Below, in pieces: positions 17,422 through 30,785 of a stretch of 61,022 bases of DNA. The stretch is from NCBI GenBank assembly GCA_007116155.1, contig SKJC01000003.1, positions 1-61,022 on the forward strand. The letters run 5' to 3'. Each line of letters begins with the position of its first letter. Position 1 is the stretch's first letter. The notes under the pieces are model-generated. The model was not told where the DNA came from, searched no databases, and saw only the letters and a list, made by a program, of their open reading frames with translations. A program made the translations under genes and the position numbers. The stretch is from Candidatus Babeliaceae bacterium (GTDB taxonomy: Bacteria > Babelota > Babeliae > Babelales > Babelaceae).

Positions 17422-17595
17422 ATGCATGTAAAAATGATGCGTTTCTCGGTGGTAGGTATTAGGGCTCAATTGCTTTTACAAACTATCTCGGGGGTAGAAG
17501 CATTTCGTCTGCAAATTAACTCTGGCTATTGTGCTGGGCAACGAGTTTTTCATGTACACGCGCATTTTTTGGTAGGCGCTGAGTTGGCTGAATAA
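17422..17595 (+). CDS. Truncated HIT copy (57-residue mini-HIT)
   Basis: An uninterrupted frame encodes 57 residues whose last 40 match the C-terminus of the HIT protein at 14707 (FRLQINSGY, GQRVFHVHAHFL, GAELA), including the intact HVHAH triad. The N-terminal half of the HIT fold is missing and is replaced by about 13 unrelated residues. Most base differences from the parent are at third codon positions, so the frame has probably been under selection for at least part of its history. No good ribosome site is visible before the ATG. It may be a decaying duplicate or a short expressed protein. Confidence 0.5.
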   Translation: MHVKMMRFSVVGIRAQLLLQTISGVEAFRLQINSGYCAGQRVFHVHAHFLVGAELAE

Positions 17596-17704
17596 TCATA
17601 ATCTTATCTATTATTTTTGATCAGACCAGGTTATTCTTTACGCAATTTAATAATTTATTATAATAGAAATATTCTAAGTGTCGAAATAAGAATTAAGGTA
17701 AAAA

Positions 17705-19525
17705 GTGGTCAGTATGAAGCAGATACTATTGTTAGTTGGTGTGTTCCTCGTATTCAGTTCTTTTAGTGCTACATATTGTAGCAAGGCAGAATGTTTGGAG
17801 CTTGATTATCAGAGTGTATTTCCCCAGATTATTGCAAAATCTGGAATTATACGAGCAGTTACGAAGAGTAAAGTTGATTCAGCCGCTCTTTTGCGATCTT
17901 TGATTGAGGCAAATTCAAGCATTCCCATGAATGCTGTTTTTGAGCTAGAAAAGTTGTTAGAAAATAGGGGTGATTTGACTCGGTTTTCTACTATGCTTAC
18001 TTTTTTTACGCCTTCGATTGAGAAGTTAAAAGATCTTGTCTTCTGCGCCGGTTATCTCCAGCTTCCGATAGCGTTTGTAAAGGATTTATCTTTACGAATT
18101 CAGCCGTTATTTCTTAAAAACTTAACCCAAAATTTGTCTGATGTTTCATTTGGTGAAGTATTAGAAGATATTGCCCGGTGTCTTGGTGATGGAGCAAGGC
18201 CTTTTTTTCGTGAGCACGCATTGGTTGCGTATCCCTTAAGTGATCCAGAATTTCGTGGCGGTCGTGTCTGTTCAAATCAAAAAAACACGTTGGTTGCCGC
18301 ATTTAACGCAAAGGGCTTTCTTGAAGTTATTAATCCATTGCAGGTGGAGGTTGAAAAAAGAATTAAGGCGCCAGATGGTTGTAATTTTAGCTCACAGGTT
18401 ACGTGTAAAAATATTTGCTGGAGTCCTGATGACTTATTTGTTGTTTCTTTTCATGAAGCATCGGGAGGATTTTTTTCAAAGAAAAAGCGATTTGTTGTTT
18501 TATGGGATCTTGAAAGGCAGGTTGCTCAAAAGTATGATATGGAAGATAATTTTCCCGTAGTTTCCTCTTATTGGCGCATGGAGGAGGTTGGCAGTAAGAA
18601 AGTATATGATTTACGGCTAGGCTTGGTTGATGGTCGGATCGTGCGAGGTATTCTTGAGGATAGTAAACTAGTTTCAAAAGATAGTATTAGATGCTCGAAA
18701 AAATCTATTATTGGATTATTTGAGGATATAGAAGATCCTAATGTGCTCCTGGTTGCTGATATAGATGGCTCTGTTTTTTCTGTTGATCTTCAGCAAGAAG
18801 CAGTGGAAGAGGTGTATGGAAAAAGAGATATTTATCCAAGAAATAAAGATTTTAAGAGGGGTTTTTTGTCTTCTGAGTCGTCTACTTGTATCGGATTTGT
18901 TTCTACGATAAAAAAGGAGGGAGATGGTCTGCGGCAGCAGTTTGCTTTAGTTTTTGATGAAGGTACTTTGTGGACTTGGAATTCGGCTGATGAGGAAGAG
19001 AGTCTTTTGTCTTTTATTGTTTCAGATGAGTCTGTGGAATCAATTGTGGCAATCCCCCGAACTAATTTTCTTCTATTGCGAATGAAAAGCGGTTCTCTGA
19101 AGAGCTTGTCTTCTCTTTCTGGCGCGATAAATTGTGAAATTTTAGAAGATAATGCTGGGCCTGGTTCTATGGCTTCCTATGCTTTTACAACAGAAAAAGG
19201 TTTGTTTGCTGGTGTCTTGCTTGGAACACTGGAGGATTCCCCTCTTGTTGATTATGTATATGAGCCGGAAGTTTTAACACGGAAAGAAGGCATTGTGTTG
19301 CAGGCATGTGAATCGTTTCAAAAAAATCGATCCTGGTATCAGTCGCCACAGATTACATTGTCTGAAGATGCTTGGGGATATGAGTGTCTTGAATCGATAA
19401 ATAAGAAAGTAAGCTCTTTACATGTTATTCCTCTGGAAAAAAAGGATTCTCTGGTGAGTATCGGGAAAAAAATTATTCAAGATGCTCTTCTGGATTCATC
19501 TTCTTCGGAAGATGAGAATGATTAA
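17705..19525 (+). CDS. Exported WD40-like beta-propeller protein
   Basis: The 606-residue protein has a signal peptide, a helical N-terminal region (about 30-180) and a beta-rich central and C-terminal region with WD-like blades. The clearest blade reads ICWSPDDLFVVSFHE...FVVLWDLE (about 240-270), with weaker repeats after it. The C-terminus is acidic and Ser-rich (SSSSEDEND). The start is GTG 17705, placed six bases after AAGG; ATG 17714 is possible. Function is unknown; a binding or scaffold role is likely from the fold. Confidence 0.6.
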   Translation: MVSMKQILLLVGVFLVFSSFSATYCSKAECLELDYQSVFPQIIAKSGIIRAVTKSKVDSAALLRSLIEANSSIPMNAVFELEKLLENRGDLTRFSTMLTFFTPSIEKLKDLVFCAGYLQLPIAFVKDLSLRIQPLFLKNLTQNLSDVSFGEVLEDIARCLGDGARPFFREHALVAYPLSDPEFRGGRVCSNQKNTLVAAFNAKGFLEVINPLQVEVEKRIKAPDGCNFSSQVTCKNICWSPDDLFVVSFHEASGGFFSKKKRFVVLWDLERQVAQKYDMEDNFPVVSSYWRMEEVGSKKVYDLRLGLVDGRIVRGILEDSKLVSKDSIRCSKKSIIGLFEDIEDPNVLLVADIDGSVFSVDLQQEAVEEVYGKRDIYPRNKDFKRGFLSSESSTCIGFVSTIKKEGDGLRQQFALVFDEGTLWTWNSADEEESLLSFIVSDESVESIVAIPRTNFLLLRMKSGSLKSLSSLSGAINCEILEDNAGPGSMASYAFTTEKGLFAGVLLGTLEDSPLVDYVYEPEVLTRKEGIVLQACESFQKNRSWYQSPQITLSEDAWGYECLESINKKVSSLHVIPLEKKDSLVSIGKKIIQDALLDSSSSEDEND

Positions 19526-19591
19526 CAACAGAACAGGATAGGTTTGATTTGGGTTGTAGGGAATCTTTAGGGGGCATGTTTTTGTTTGAGG

Positions 19592-20692
19592 TTATTTGCT
19601 TTTTACTCGAAGCTCTTGTTCTTTAAGTAGATTTTTTTCAATAAATGGCATAATGTCGCCGTCGAGGATTACGTCCGGCTGCGGCGACTCTAAGTCTGTT
19701 CGGTGATCTTTAACCATTTTGTATGGATGTAGTACATATGATCTAATTTGTGATCCCCATTCGATGCTTTTACGTTCTATTGCATCTTGTTTTTGTTTTT
19801 CTTCATCTTTTTGTTTTTGAACTAGTTTAGCCTTAAGCATTTTAAGGGCGTTTTCTTTATTTTGTCCTTGTGAGCGTTCGCTTTGACATTGAACTACAAT
19901 GTTTGTTGGTAGATGGGTAATACGAATAGCTGATTCGGTTTTATTGACGTGTTGTCCACCGGCGCCACTCGCGCGATAGGTGTCGATGCGTAGTTCGTCT
20001 GGATTGATTTCTATTGCTGCGGTAGTGGCTTCTGGTGTCACGGCGACTGCAGCAAATGATGTGTGTCGTCGTTTGTTTGCATCAAAAGGGGATATTCGGA
20101 CGAGGCGGTGTACGCCGTCTTCGTTTTTTAATAGGCCAAAAGCGTTGTCCCCTTGTATAAATAATATTGCTGATTTGATGCCTGCTTCTTCGCCTGATTG
20201 ATAATCTAGAAGTTGGGCTTTAAATGATTCTCGTTCGCAAAAACGAAGATACATGCGTAATAGCATGGCCGCCCAATCTTGAGATTCCGTGCCGCCAGCG
20301 CCAGAGTTGATGCTGATAAAGCAGTTTTTATCATCATCTTCTTGATTAAGGAGAAAGGCGATTTTTAATGATGAAAGCTCTCTGCGTGTTGTTTTTATGG
20401 CCTGTTGAATAGAAGTGAGTTCTTTTTTTTCATCAGCAAATAGCTCAAGCAGTTCAGGAAAGCCTTTGTAGCTTTCAATGATGTGAAAGTATTGATCGCG
20501 TATTTTTTTTATGTGTTGTAGTTTTTTTAGCACTTCTGCTTGATTTTCTTGCATCCAGAAGTTTTCATCGTTGCACTCTTTGTGTAAGTTTTGATAGGTT
20601 TTTTCAAGGTTGCTTTGTTGCCAGCAGGTTGTAATTGCTTGAACATCAGGATGTGCTTCTTTTAGTTCTTCTCTAAGTTCGTCTAATAGCAT
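19592..20692 (-). CDS. prfB: Peptide chain release factor 2
   Basis: The 366-residue protein recognises UGA/UAA stop codons and releases the peptide. SPFD sits in the codon-recognition region, GAGGQHVNKTESAIR contains the catalytic GGQ, and the conserved GSGGTE-like segment reads GAGGTESQDW. It ends in the typical WGSQIRSYVLHPYKMVKDHRT...VLDGD. The frame is continuous from ATG to stop: there is no internal in-frame UGA near codon 25, so the programmed +1 frameshift that autoregulates RF2 in most bacteria is absent. gmk lies divergently upstream. Confidence 0.96.
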   Translation of the reverse strand: MLLDELREELKEAHPDVQAITTCWQQSNLEKTYQNLHKECNDENFWMQENQAEVLKKLQHIKKIRDQYFHIIESYKGFPELLELFADEKKELTSIQQAIKTTRRELSSLKIAFLLNQEDDDKNCFISINSGAGGTESQDWAAMLLRMYLRFCERESFKAQLLDYQSGEEAGIKSAILFIQGDNAFGLLKNEDGVHRLVRISPFDANKRRHTSFAAVAVTPEATTAAIEINPDELRIDTYRASGAGGQHVNKTESAIRITHLPTNIVVQCQSERSQGQNKENALKMLKAKLVQKQKDEEKQKQDAIERKSIEWGSQIRSYVLHPYKMVKDHRTDLESPQPDVILDGDIMPFIEKNLLKEQELRVKSK

Positions 20693-20782
20693 AACAACAT
20701 TCTTGTAACAAATAGATATAGTGATTACTAGTTAGCGTACTATAAAACTGTAGTGGGTGGAAATTATTTATGAGGAGGCTTT

Positions 20783-21361
20783 ATGCAAGATTCTCAAAGA
20801 GCGATTGTAATTATCTTCGGTCCATCGGGTGTTGGAAAAACAAGTGTTATAGAAGCTGCTCTGGCTAATGAATCGTGCGCGCGCGTGAGAAGGGTGGTTA
20901 CTACCACATCAAGAAAGCCCCGTTCGGGTGAGGTTACGGGGGATCACTATAACTTTATTTCTCAAGAAGAGTTTCTGGATTTGATTGAAAAGCGTGCCTT
21001 CATAGAATGGAGTAGTGAGTATGGTGCCTATTATGGGTTATTGCGAAAGACGGTGGAGGATGTTTGGGAACAAGGGAACATTCCTGTTGTTCTACTTGAT
21101 CGGAATGGTGTTGCAAGTATTAAGAATGAATATCCCCGAGCAGTCGTTATTTTTTTGGCGCCGCCATCTCTTGTGGTTCTTGAGCAGCGCTTGCGGAAAC
21201 GTCAAACAGAGGATGAGCGAGAAATTCTTCGTCGGCTTATATTGGCTGAGAAAGAGATAACAGAAGAATCCAATGATCCTTTAGCTGATTATTATGTTGT
21301 AAATGATGTTTTTGAGAGTACCATTCAGAAAATAGCTTCTCTGGTGTGTGTGTGTTCATAG
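20783..21361 (+). CDS. gmk: Guanylate kinase
   Basis: The 192-residue enzyme phosphorylates GMP to GDP with ATP. The P-loop GPSGVGKT is at 13-20, then TTTSRKPRSGEVTGDHYNF and the GMP-binding segment, and an Arg-rich lid (RLRKRQTEDEREILRRL). AGGAGG precedes the ATG. An 18-bp hairpin overlaps the stop codon and ends the unit before the rRNA promoter. Confidence 0.95.
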   Translation: MQDSQRAIVIIFGPSGVGKTSVIEAALANESCARVRRVVTTTSRKPRSGEVTGDHYNFISQEEFLDLIEKRAFIEWSSEYGAYYGLLRKTVEDVWEQGNIPVVLLDRNGVASIKNEYPRAVVIFLAPPSLVVLEQRLRKRQTEDEREILRRLILAEKEITEESNDPLADYYVVNDVFESTIQKIASLVCVCS

Positions 21362-21405
21362 TATGGAAAGGTCCACCTGATGGACCTTTCCATACTATGT
21401 TGTTT
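21358..21405 (+). terminator. Terminator of gmk
   Basis: An 18-bp perfect stem (ATAGTATGGAAAGGTCCA and its complement) with loop CCTGA is followed by GTTGTTT. It insulates the rRNA promoter just downstream. Confidence 0.8.
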
Positions 21406-21444
21406 AAGTTGATAAAAGTTTTTTAAAAAAAATGAAAAAATCTG

Positions 21445-21472
21445 TTGACAGTACCTTGGGGGCAGGTATACT
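21445..21472 (+). promoter_or_regulatory. rRNA operon promoter
   Basis: A consensus TTGACA (21445-21450) and TATACT (21467-21472), with a 16-base spacer, follow an A/T-rich upstream stretch that resembles an UP element. The leader to 16S is about 250 bases. Confidence 0.85.
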
Positions 21473-21721
21473 AAGTCTCAGTAATTGCGGATGGCGACGC
21501 GAAAAGCGAGCCGGACGAAAAAACTAGATGTTGAAATTAGATGCTTAATAAAAGATTAAAAATCTCTTAAGTTTATCAAAAATGTTGTTGACGCAAATGT
21601 GATTAACAGCTACGATTAAGATGGTTAAAAAAATTACCTTCTTTGAAATACATGGAAAAGATCCCAAAAATTTTGCCTATGATCTTGTGACTCTAAGAAA
21701 ATAGAATCTGTTTTACAGATT

Positions 21722-23266
<1,545 letters not shown>

Positions 23267-23361
23267 CGAGGGAGATTCTAAAACCTATTAGGTTTAGGTG
23301 TACAATTTAGAGCATAGATCATAGGCAATTAAAGTTTTAAGATTGTGGAAAATGGGTAACT

Positions 23362-23438
23362 GGGCCTATAGCTCAGCTGGTTAGAGCACCCTGCTGATAA
23401 CGGGGAGGTCAGTCGTTCGAGTCGACTTAGGCCCACCA
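23362..23438 (+). tRNA. tRNA-Ile(GAT)
   Basis: Complete cloverleaf with acceptor GGGCCTA/TAGGCCC, anticodon loop CTGATAA (anticodon GAT) and encoded CCA, in the 16S-23S spacer. Confidence 0.96.
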
Positions 23439-23479
23439 TGGGCTTGGTTTTCTTGAAGGTTGATTAAGCTGTTTTTATC

Positions 23480-23555
23480 GGGGATGTAGCTCAGTTGGTA
23501 GAGCGCCTGCCTTGCACGCAGGAGGTCATCGGTTCGAATCCGATCATCTCCACCA
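23480..23555 (+). tRNA. tRNA-Ala(TGC)
   Basis: Complete cloverleaf with acceptor GGGGATG/CATCTCC, anticodon loop CTTGCAC (anticodon TGC) and encoded CCA, in the 16S-23S spacer. Confidence 0.96.
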
Positions 23556-23654
23556 TGTGTTTTTTGTGGATAATTTCTGTGTTCTTTGAAATATTCGTAG
23601 ATTTAAAGTCTTTGTCGAAAAATCGTGAGAAATTTTGACTGAGTATTAAAATTT

Positions 23655-26660
<3,006 letters not shown>

Positions 26661-26737
26661 ATAAATTTTCTACTCAGATACAAGACCTTGATTTTAAATC
26701 TACGATATTCTAAGAACACAGGTAAATTCTGAAAATT

Positions 26738-26853
26738 TCCTGGTGGGTATAGCTGTGGGGAAACACCCGTTCCCATTCCGAATACGGAAGTAAAGTCCAC
26801 AGCGCCGATGGTACTTGTCTGGTAACGGACTGGAAGAGTAGGTACTGCCAGGT
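26738..26853 (+). rRNA. rrf: 5S ribosomal RNA
   Basis: The ends pair (TCCTGGT... with ...ACTGCCAGG), and the conserved ACACCCGTTCCCATTCCGAA and GTAAAGTCC segments are present. It lies about 80 bases after 23S. Confidence 0.93.
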
Positions 26854-26863
26854 TTAAATTGAA

Positions 26864-26892
26864 GCCGCGAGAAATCGCGGCTCTTTTTTTTT
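26864..26892 (+). terminator. rRNA operon terminator
   Basis: Stem GCCGCGA / TCGCGGC with a GAAA tetraloop is followed by TC and nine Ts, just after 5S. Confidence 0.92.
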
Positions 26893-26996
26893 GCGTATAC
26901 TTGTTTCGGGATAGATGTCGTCTAATTTTTATATCGCTTAGCATAATTTAGTAGGGTTTTTAATATTCCGAAAAGTCGTACTATTGGCTTTTTGTG

Positions 26997-28559
26997 TTAA
27001 AAAATTGTTCCTGCGGCGGTTATGAGAACACGCGCTTTGGCATCAGTTGAATAGCCATAGGGTATAATTTCTGTTGAAACGATTGTTATTGTTTTTGGGC
27101 AGGCGCCGGCAGCGCAGGCTTTTTTGATAGCTTTTTGGGCTAGTCTTTCTATTGCGGTTTCTTGGTTTTGTAATGATACTGTTTCATCAATAGAACCGGA
27201 AATACGAGCGCATGCTGCGCCAAAAGCGTTTGCAGTCGCCCCCTGTTTGGGAATTATATATTTTTCTTTTGGTTGGAGTTTTTGTAGATAGTGCGCTAAA
27301 AACGAACTTCCGCCGACTACAATAATTGGCGCATTAGGCACTTGGAGTTGTAGTTGTTTCAGTTGTTTAACGATTACTTCAGCTGTGTGAAAAAGCACTT
27401 TATCTGCTAGCATAGGTGATATTGAGACAGTTTGTTCGGAAAGCTCAGGGATTAGGTTCATTTTAACTGCACAGTCAAATAGGGTTAATGTACTGCCACC
27501 AAATGCCATGGCTTTTTCTGGTAAGGCTCTTGCGATGCTGTCCGGACCAATTAGTATATTTTCATAATTTTTATTGAAGGTAATAACGCTGCCTCCTCCA
27601 ATAGAGAGTGATATAAGATCTGCCATAGTTGTACTAAGGGTAATTCCTCCAATAGCGTTGCCGTTAAAACTCTGTTTAGGATGGCCGTCTTTTATGCAGC
27701 CAATATCTGTTGATGTGCCCCCGATGTCAACGATGATAGCGTTAGGATATTCTTGTTGCAGTAGCGATCCTCCCATGAGCGAATTGGCAGGCCCTGCAGC
27801 AATAGTTGTTATTGGATTAGTAAATGCTTCTTCAAATGAAATAGTAGTTCCATTATTTTGCACGAAATATAATGGGCAGGTTGTGTTGTAGGTCCGTTGG
27901 ATATATGTTTGCAAATACTCAAATGTTTCGCGCAGTATTTTTTGTAATGCCGTATTGCAGATTGTGCTATTTTCTCTCGATAGAAAGCCGATTCCTCCAA
28001 CTACATGTGAACAGGTAATCGCGATTGTTGGGTGTTTTTTTTGGATGTATTGAGCAATGAGGTTTTCTTGTTCGGGATACAAAGGAGAAAAAGTTCCACA
28101 GATAGCGATTCCTTGAGCGCCGAATTTGATAAGGTCTGAAATCGCGATCTCTGCTTCTTCAAGTACAAGTGGCTCAATTTTTCGTCCATCAATATAATGC
28201 CCGCCCCGAATAGTTTTTACTCCGCAAATTAGTGATTGGAGATGTTTGGGAAAAGTATATGCCGGAGGAAGTGCTTTTTTCATAGTGCTTCCAATTCGTA
28301 GAACACCTATTTTTAACAGATTTTTCCCTTCTAAAAGGGCATTGGTGGCATGGGTTGTGCCAATACAGATACAATCAAGGTTTGCTTTTTGTTCTTTTAG
28401 CTTGTTAAAAGCGAGAGCAAGCGCCTGTTGAATGCCTTGGAAGACTCCTTTTTGTGCAGTAATTTTAGTGCTTAGAAGTACAGTATTTTTCCGATCAAGA
28501 AGAACTAGATCGGTATTGGTCCCGCCTACATCAATTCCAATGCGCAATGATTTATTCAT
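26997..28559 (-). CDS. Hydantoinase/oxoprolinase (HyuA-like) family protein
   Basis: The 520-residue protein has the ASKHA-type phosphate-binding opening RIGIDVGGTNTDLVLLD (6-22), GTTHATNALLE, a second phosphate segment IIVDIGGTSTDIG and SIGGGSVI. This is the fold of ATP-dependent hydantoinases and 5-oxoprolinases. There is no HyuB-type partner; instead the DUF917 gene overlaps its start by 4 bases, so the two are translationally coupled. Substrates in this DUF917-linked subgroup are not established; small amide rings such as oxoproline or hydantoins are the likely class. It is the last gene of a three-gene operon. Confidence 0.88.
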   Translation of the reverse strand: MNKSLRIGIDVGGTNTDLVLLDRKNTVLLSTKITAQKGVFQGIQQALALAFNKLKEQKANLDCICIGTTHATNALLEGKNLLKIGVLRIGSTMKKALPPAYTFPKHLQSLICGVKTIRGGHYIDGRKIEPLVLEEAEIAISDLIKFGAQGIAICGTFSPLYPEQENLIAQYIQKKHPTIAITCSHVVGGIGFLSRENSTICNTALQKILRETFEYLQTYIQRTYNTTCPLYFVQNNGTTISFEEAFTNPITTIAAGPANSLMGGSLLQQEYPNAIIVDIGGTSTDIGCIKDGHPKQSFNGNAIGGITLSTTMADLISLSIGGGSVITFNKNYENILIGPDSIARALPEKAMAFGGSTLTLFDCAVKMNLIPELSEQTVSISPMLADKVLFHTAEVIVKQLKQLQLQVPNAPIIVVGGSSFLAHYLQKLQPKEKYIIPKQGATANAFGAACARISGSIDETVSLQNQETAIERLAQKAIKKACAAGACPKTITIVSTEIIPYGYSTDAKARVLITAAGTIF

Positions 28560-29593
28560 ACGTTACTCCTTGTAAAAGCCTTGGGACCGACGAGCGCAAG
28601 GCCCTGCTTAGTGTACCAACAGTCTGGTGAGGGAAGTGAGATTATGGTTACGCGTAAACCTATCTGTATTTGATCGCTCAAGATAGGGTGTAAGTTTTCT
28701 GCATCTAGTATTGTTATGATGTCTGGGGTTGAAACGATATCCAAATTGTTTTTGGTAAGAAAAAGATATTCGTTTTGATATTCAATACAGAATGTTTCCT
28801 GTTGTTCAGTTTTTATGTACATGGTGCCTTTTGCAAATCCCTCATGTAACGTTGTTGTACTGTTGGTGATACATCCTGTTCCATGTAATTTTACTGCTGG
28901 TAGTTGTGTTAAAAGTACATCTAATGGCTTCGTTGACTGCCTGGCTTGTCGTATTGATTCCCCAATGTTTATGGCCTGGGTGATTGATCCAGCAATAGTT
29001 CCTCGCACAAGATCTTTTCCTTGTAGGGGATACAATGATACGAGTGCGCTTGAGCCAAATGCAATAGAAACATTGCGGGCTATGGATTCTATCTGTTCGG
29101 GGCTGTCGGCTTCAATAATGACAATTTTCCCCATTCCGTCTGTCAGAATAGCAGGAGAGGGGGGAATTTGAACAAGATTGGTCGAGGCCATTTCTAGTCG
29201 AGGATAGGCGCGTCCTAAAAGGTCAGCGTCAACAACAGGAATATTTGTAATACAGCTTCCAACTAATGCAGTAAGTCCATTAGCGCCGCCTATTTCTGCA
29301 GGCATGAGATAGTCGGGTTGTTTTCCGTAGATGCGCTTGCTTGCTGCAATGAGATCCAAAAAATTGGAGGGACTCGGTATTTGTTCCAGGCAAACAATGG
29401 GGGCGCCCATATAGGCAACGGGGAGCACAAGAGCATTTTTATCTATTTGCTCGACGGGAATAACAGATACTGATTGTTCTTGTAATAGCGAATCGAGCAA
29501 TAATGTTTCATATTGGCTTGACCCCCCACCACCAGAACCTAAAAATTCTGCGCCTAGCGCAAGAGGTGTTATAAGGTTTCGTGTAAAAAACAT
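28556..29593 (-). CDS. DUF917 family protein
   Basis: The 345-residue protein begins with the family signature LALGAEFLGSGGGGS and has a central PAEIGGANGL segment and DADLLGRAYPRLEM. The family is typically encoded next to hydantoinase/oxoprolinase genes and may form a complex with them; its reaction is unproven. It overlaps the permease stop by 25 bases and the HyuA-like start by 4. Confidence 0.88.
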   Translation of the reverse strand: MFFTRNLITPLALGAEFLGSGGGGSSQYETLLLDSLLQEQSVSVIPVEQIDKNALVLPVAYMGAPIVCLEQIPSPSNFLDLIAASKRIYGKQPDYLMPAEIGGANGLTALVGSCITNIPVVDADLLGRAYPRLEMASTNLVQIPPSPAILTDGMGKIVIIEADSPEQIESIARNVSIAFGSSALVSLYPLQGKDLVRGTIAGSITQAINIGESIRQARQSTKPLDVLLTQLPAVKLHGTGCITNSTTTLHEGFAKGTMYIKTEQQETFCIEYQNEYLFLTKNNLDIVSTPDIITILDAENLHPILSDQIQIGLRVTIISLPSPDCWYTKQGLALVGPKAFTRSNV

Positions 29594-30774
29594 GTAAGAT
29601 TCCGTTCTTTCTTTTTAGGGATAAGTACTACCAGTGTGGTTGTTATTACTATTCCTGTTAGTAGCGGATTTATGAATAAATTTTGAGCTGGAATGTATTG
29701 GGAGAAAAATGCTCCAATAATTGCTCCAATCCATATATATAGTGCGTGCATTGGAGTGATAGAACGCTTAGTTTTCTTAATTTTTTGTAGATGTGTATAG
29801 GTAAAGAGTATGGTTAGACTGCCGGCGGCGACGGTGAGCAAAGAAAAAAATACCATGGAATTTCTTAGAATAGGAGATCGTGCTAAACAGATTCCGCTTA
29901 TTCCTGCAAGAAAAGTGCTTTTAGTGGTTCCAAGAGATGGAATAAGTCGTTCCACTGTTTTTGAAGAGGAATACAGGTTTAAGATATTAGCCAGCATGCT
30001 GCTGATGATTATAAGTAGTGCACAGGTAGCTTCTCCTTGTGGTAATGATTGAACAAGGAAAGGGAGAAGGTCGGTTGCTGTTGCAGTACCTATATATGCA
30101 CCCAAAATTTGTAATCCTGGAATGAAGATGCCGAAAATGCTCAGACAGCTTATGATGGCCTGTTTAGGCTGTTGAATCGTTTGGTATAGGATGGGTAATT
30201 CAAGAGTAGCAGTAATTGTTGTTCCCAACAGTCCTCCGATAGTGAGAAGGACTGTTGCTGGGTGTATTATATGGATTATGTCTGGAATAGTAGAAATCTG
30301 TGTAGCTACAAAGACGAGTATTCCTAGTAACGGGGGTGAACATATTACAGCAATGAAACCGATTTTTTTTATTCCAAGCAAGCGGAACAGGATCAATATT
30401 GATCCAAATAAAAAAATACAGAGATGTATTGGCATGTTTACATAAAGAGTTTGTAGCGTCGAGCAGATACAATATAGTTGAAAGGCGAACCATCCCGTGA
30501 GGGCTATAGCTAAAGAAATTGCTACCATCACAATTCCTACGGTTCCAAAATATTCTTTTGCTAAGAAGAGTGTATCTTTATGTGTTTTTGCTCCAATATA
30601 ACTGCTAAGGCTTGCGATTATGCTGACGAGGCTTCCTGCAATAAAAATACAGAGAGATGCTGGCAAAAAACCTAGAGCTTGTCCGGCCAAAAAACCACTA
30701 GTTAAGATGGGTAGGCTTATGGCACTAGCGCTAAGTAGTATAGTAATGGCAAGTAGGTCTTTTTGTATGTTCAT
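29569..30774 (-). CDS. Cytosine permease-like (NCS1/CodB-like) transporter
   Basis: The 401-residue protein has about 11-12 transmembrane segments from residue 8 onward and the small-residue-rich first helices typical of CodB-like NCS1 carriers. It is the first gene of the minus-strand operon with DUF917 and HyuA-like genes, so it probably brings in the compound they process. NCS1 carriers include nucleobase and hydantoin transporters, which fits the downstream hydantoinase fold. The assignment to NCS1 is by general pattern, not by a diagnostic motif. Confidence 0.68.
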   Translation of the reverse strand: MNIQKDLLAITILLSASAISLPILTSGFLAGQALGFLPASLCIFIAGSLVSIIASLSSYIGAKTHKDTLFLAKEYFGTVGIVMVAISLAIALTGWFAFQLYCICSTLQTLYVNMPIHLCIFLFGSILILFRLLGIKKIGFIAVICSPPLLGILVFVATQISTIPDIIHIIHPATVLLTIGGLLGTTITATLELPILYQTIQQPKQAIISCLSIFGIFIPGLQILGAYIGTATATDLLPFLVQSLPQGEATCALLIIISSMLANILNLYSSSKTVERLIPSLGTTKSTFLAGISGICLARSPILRNSMVFFSLLTVAAGSLTILFTYTHLQKIKKTKRSITPMHALYIWIGAIIGAFFSQYIPAQNLFINPLLTGIVITTTLVVLIPKKKERNLTCFLHETL

Positions 30775-30785
30775 AGTTCTTTACC

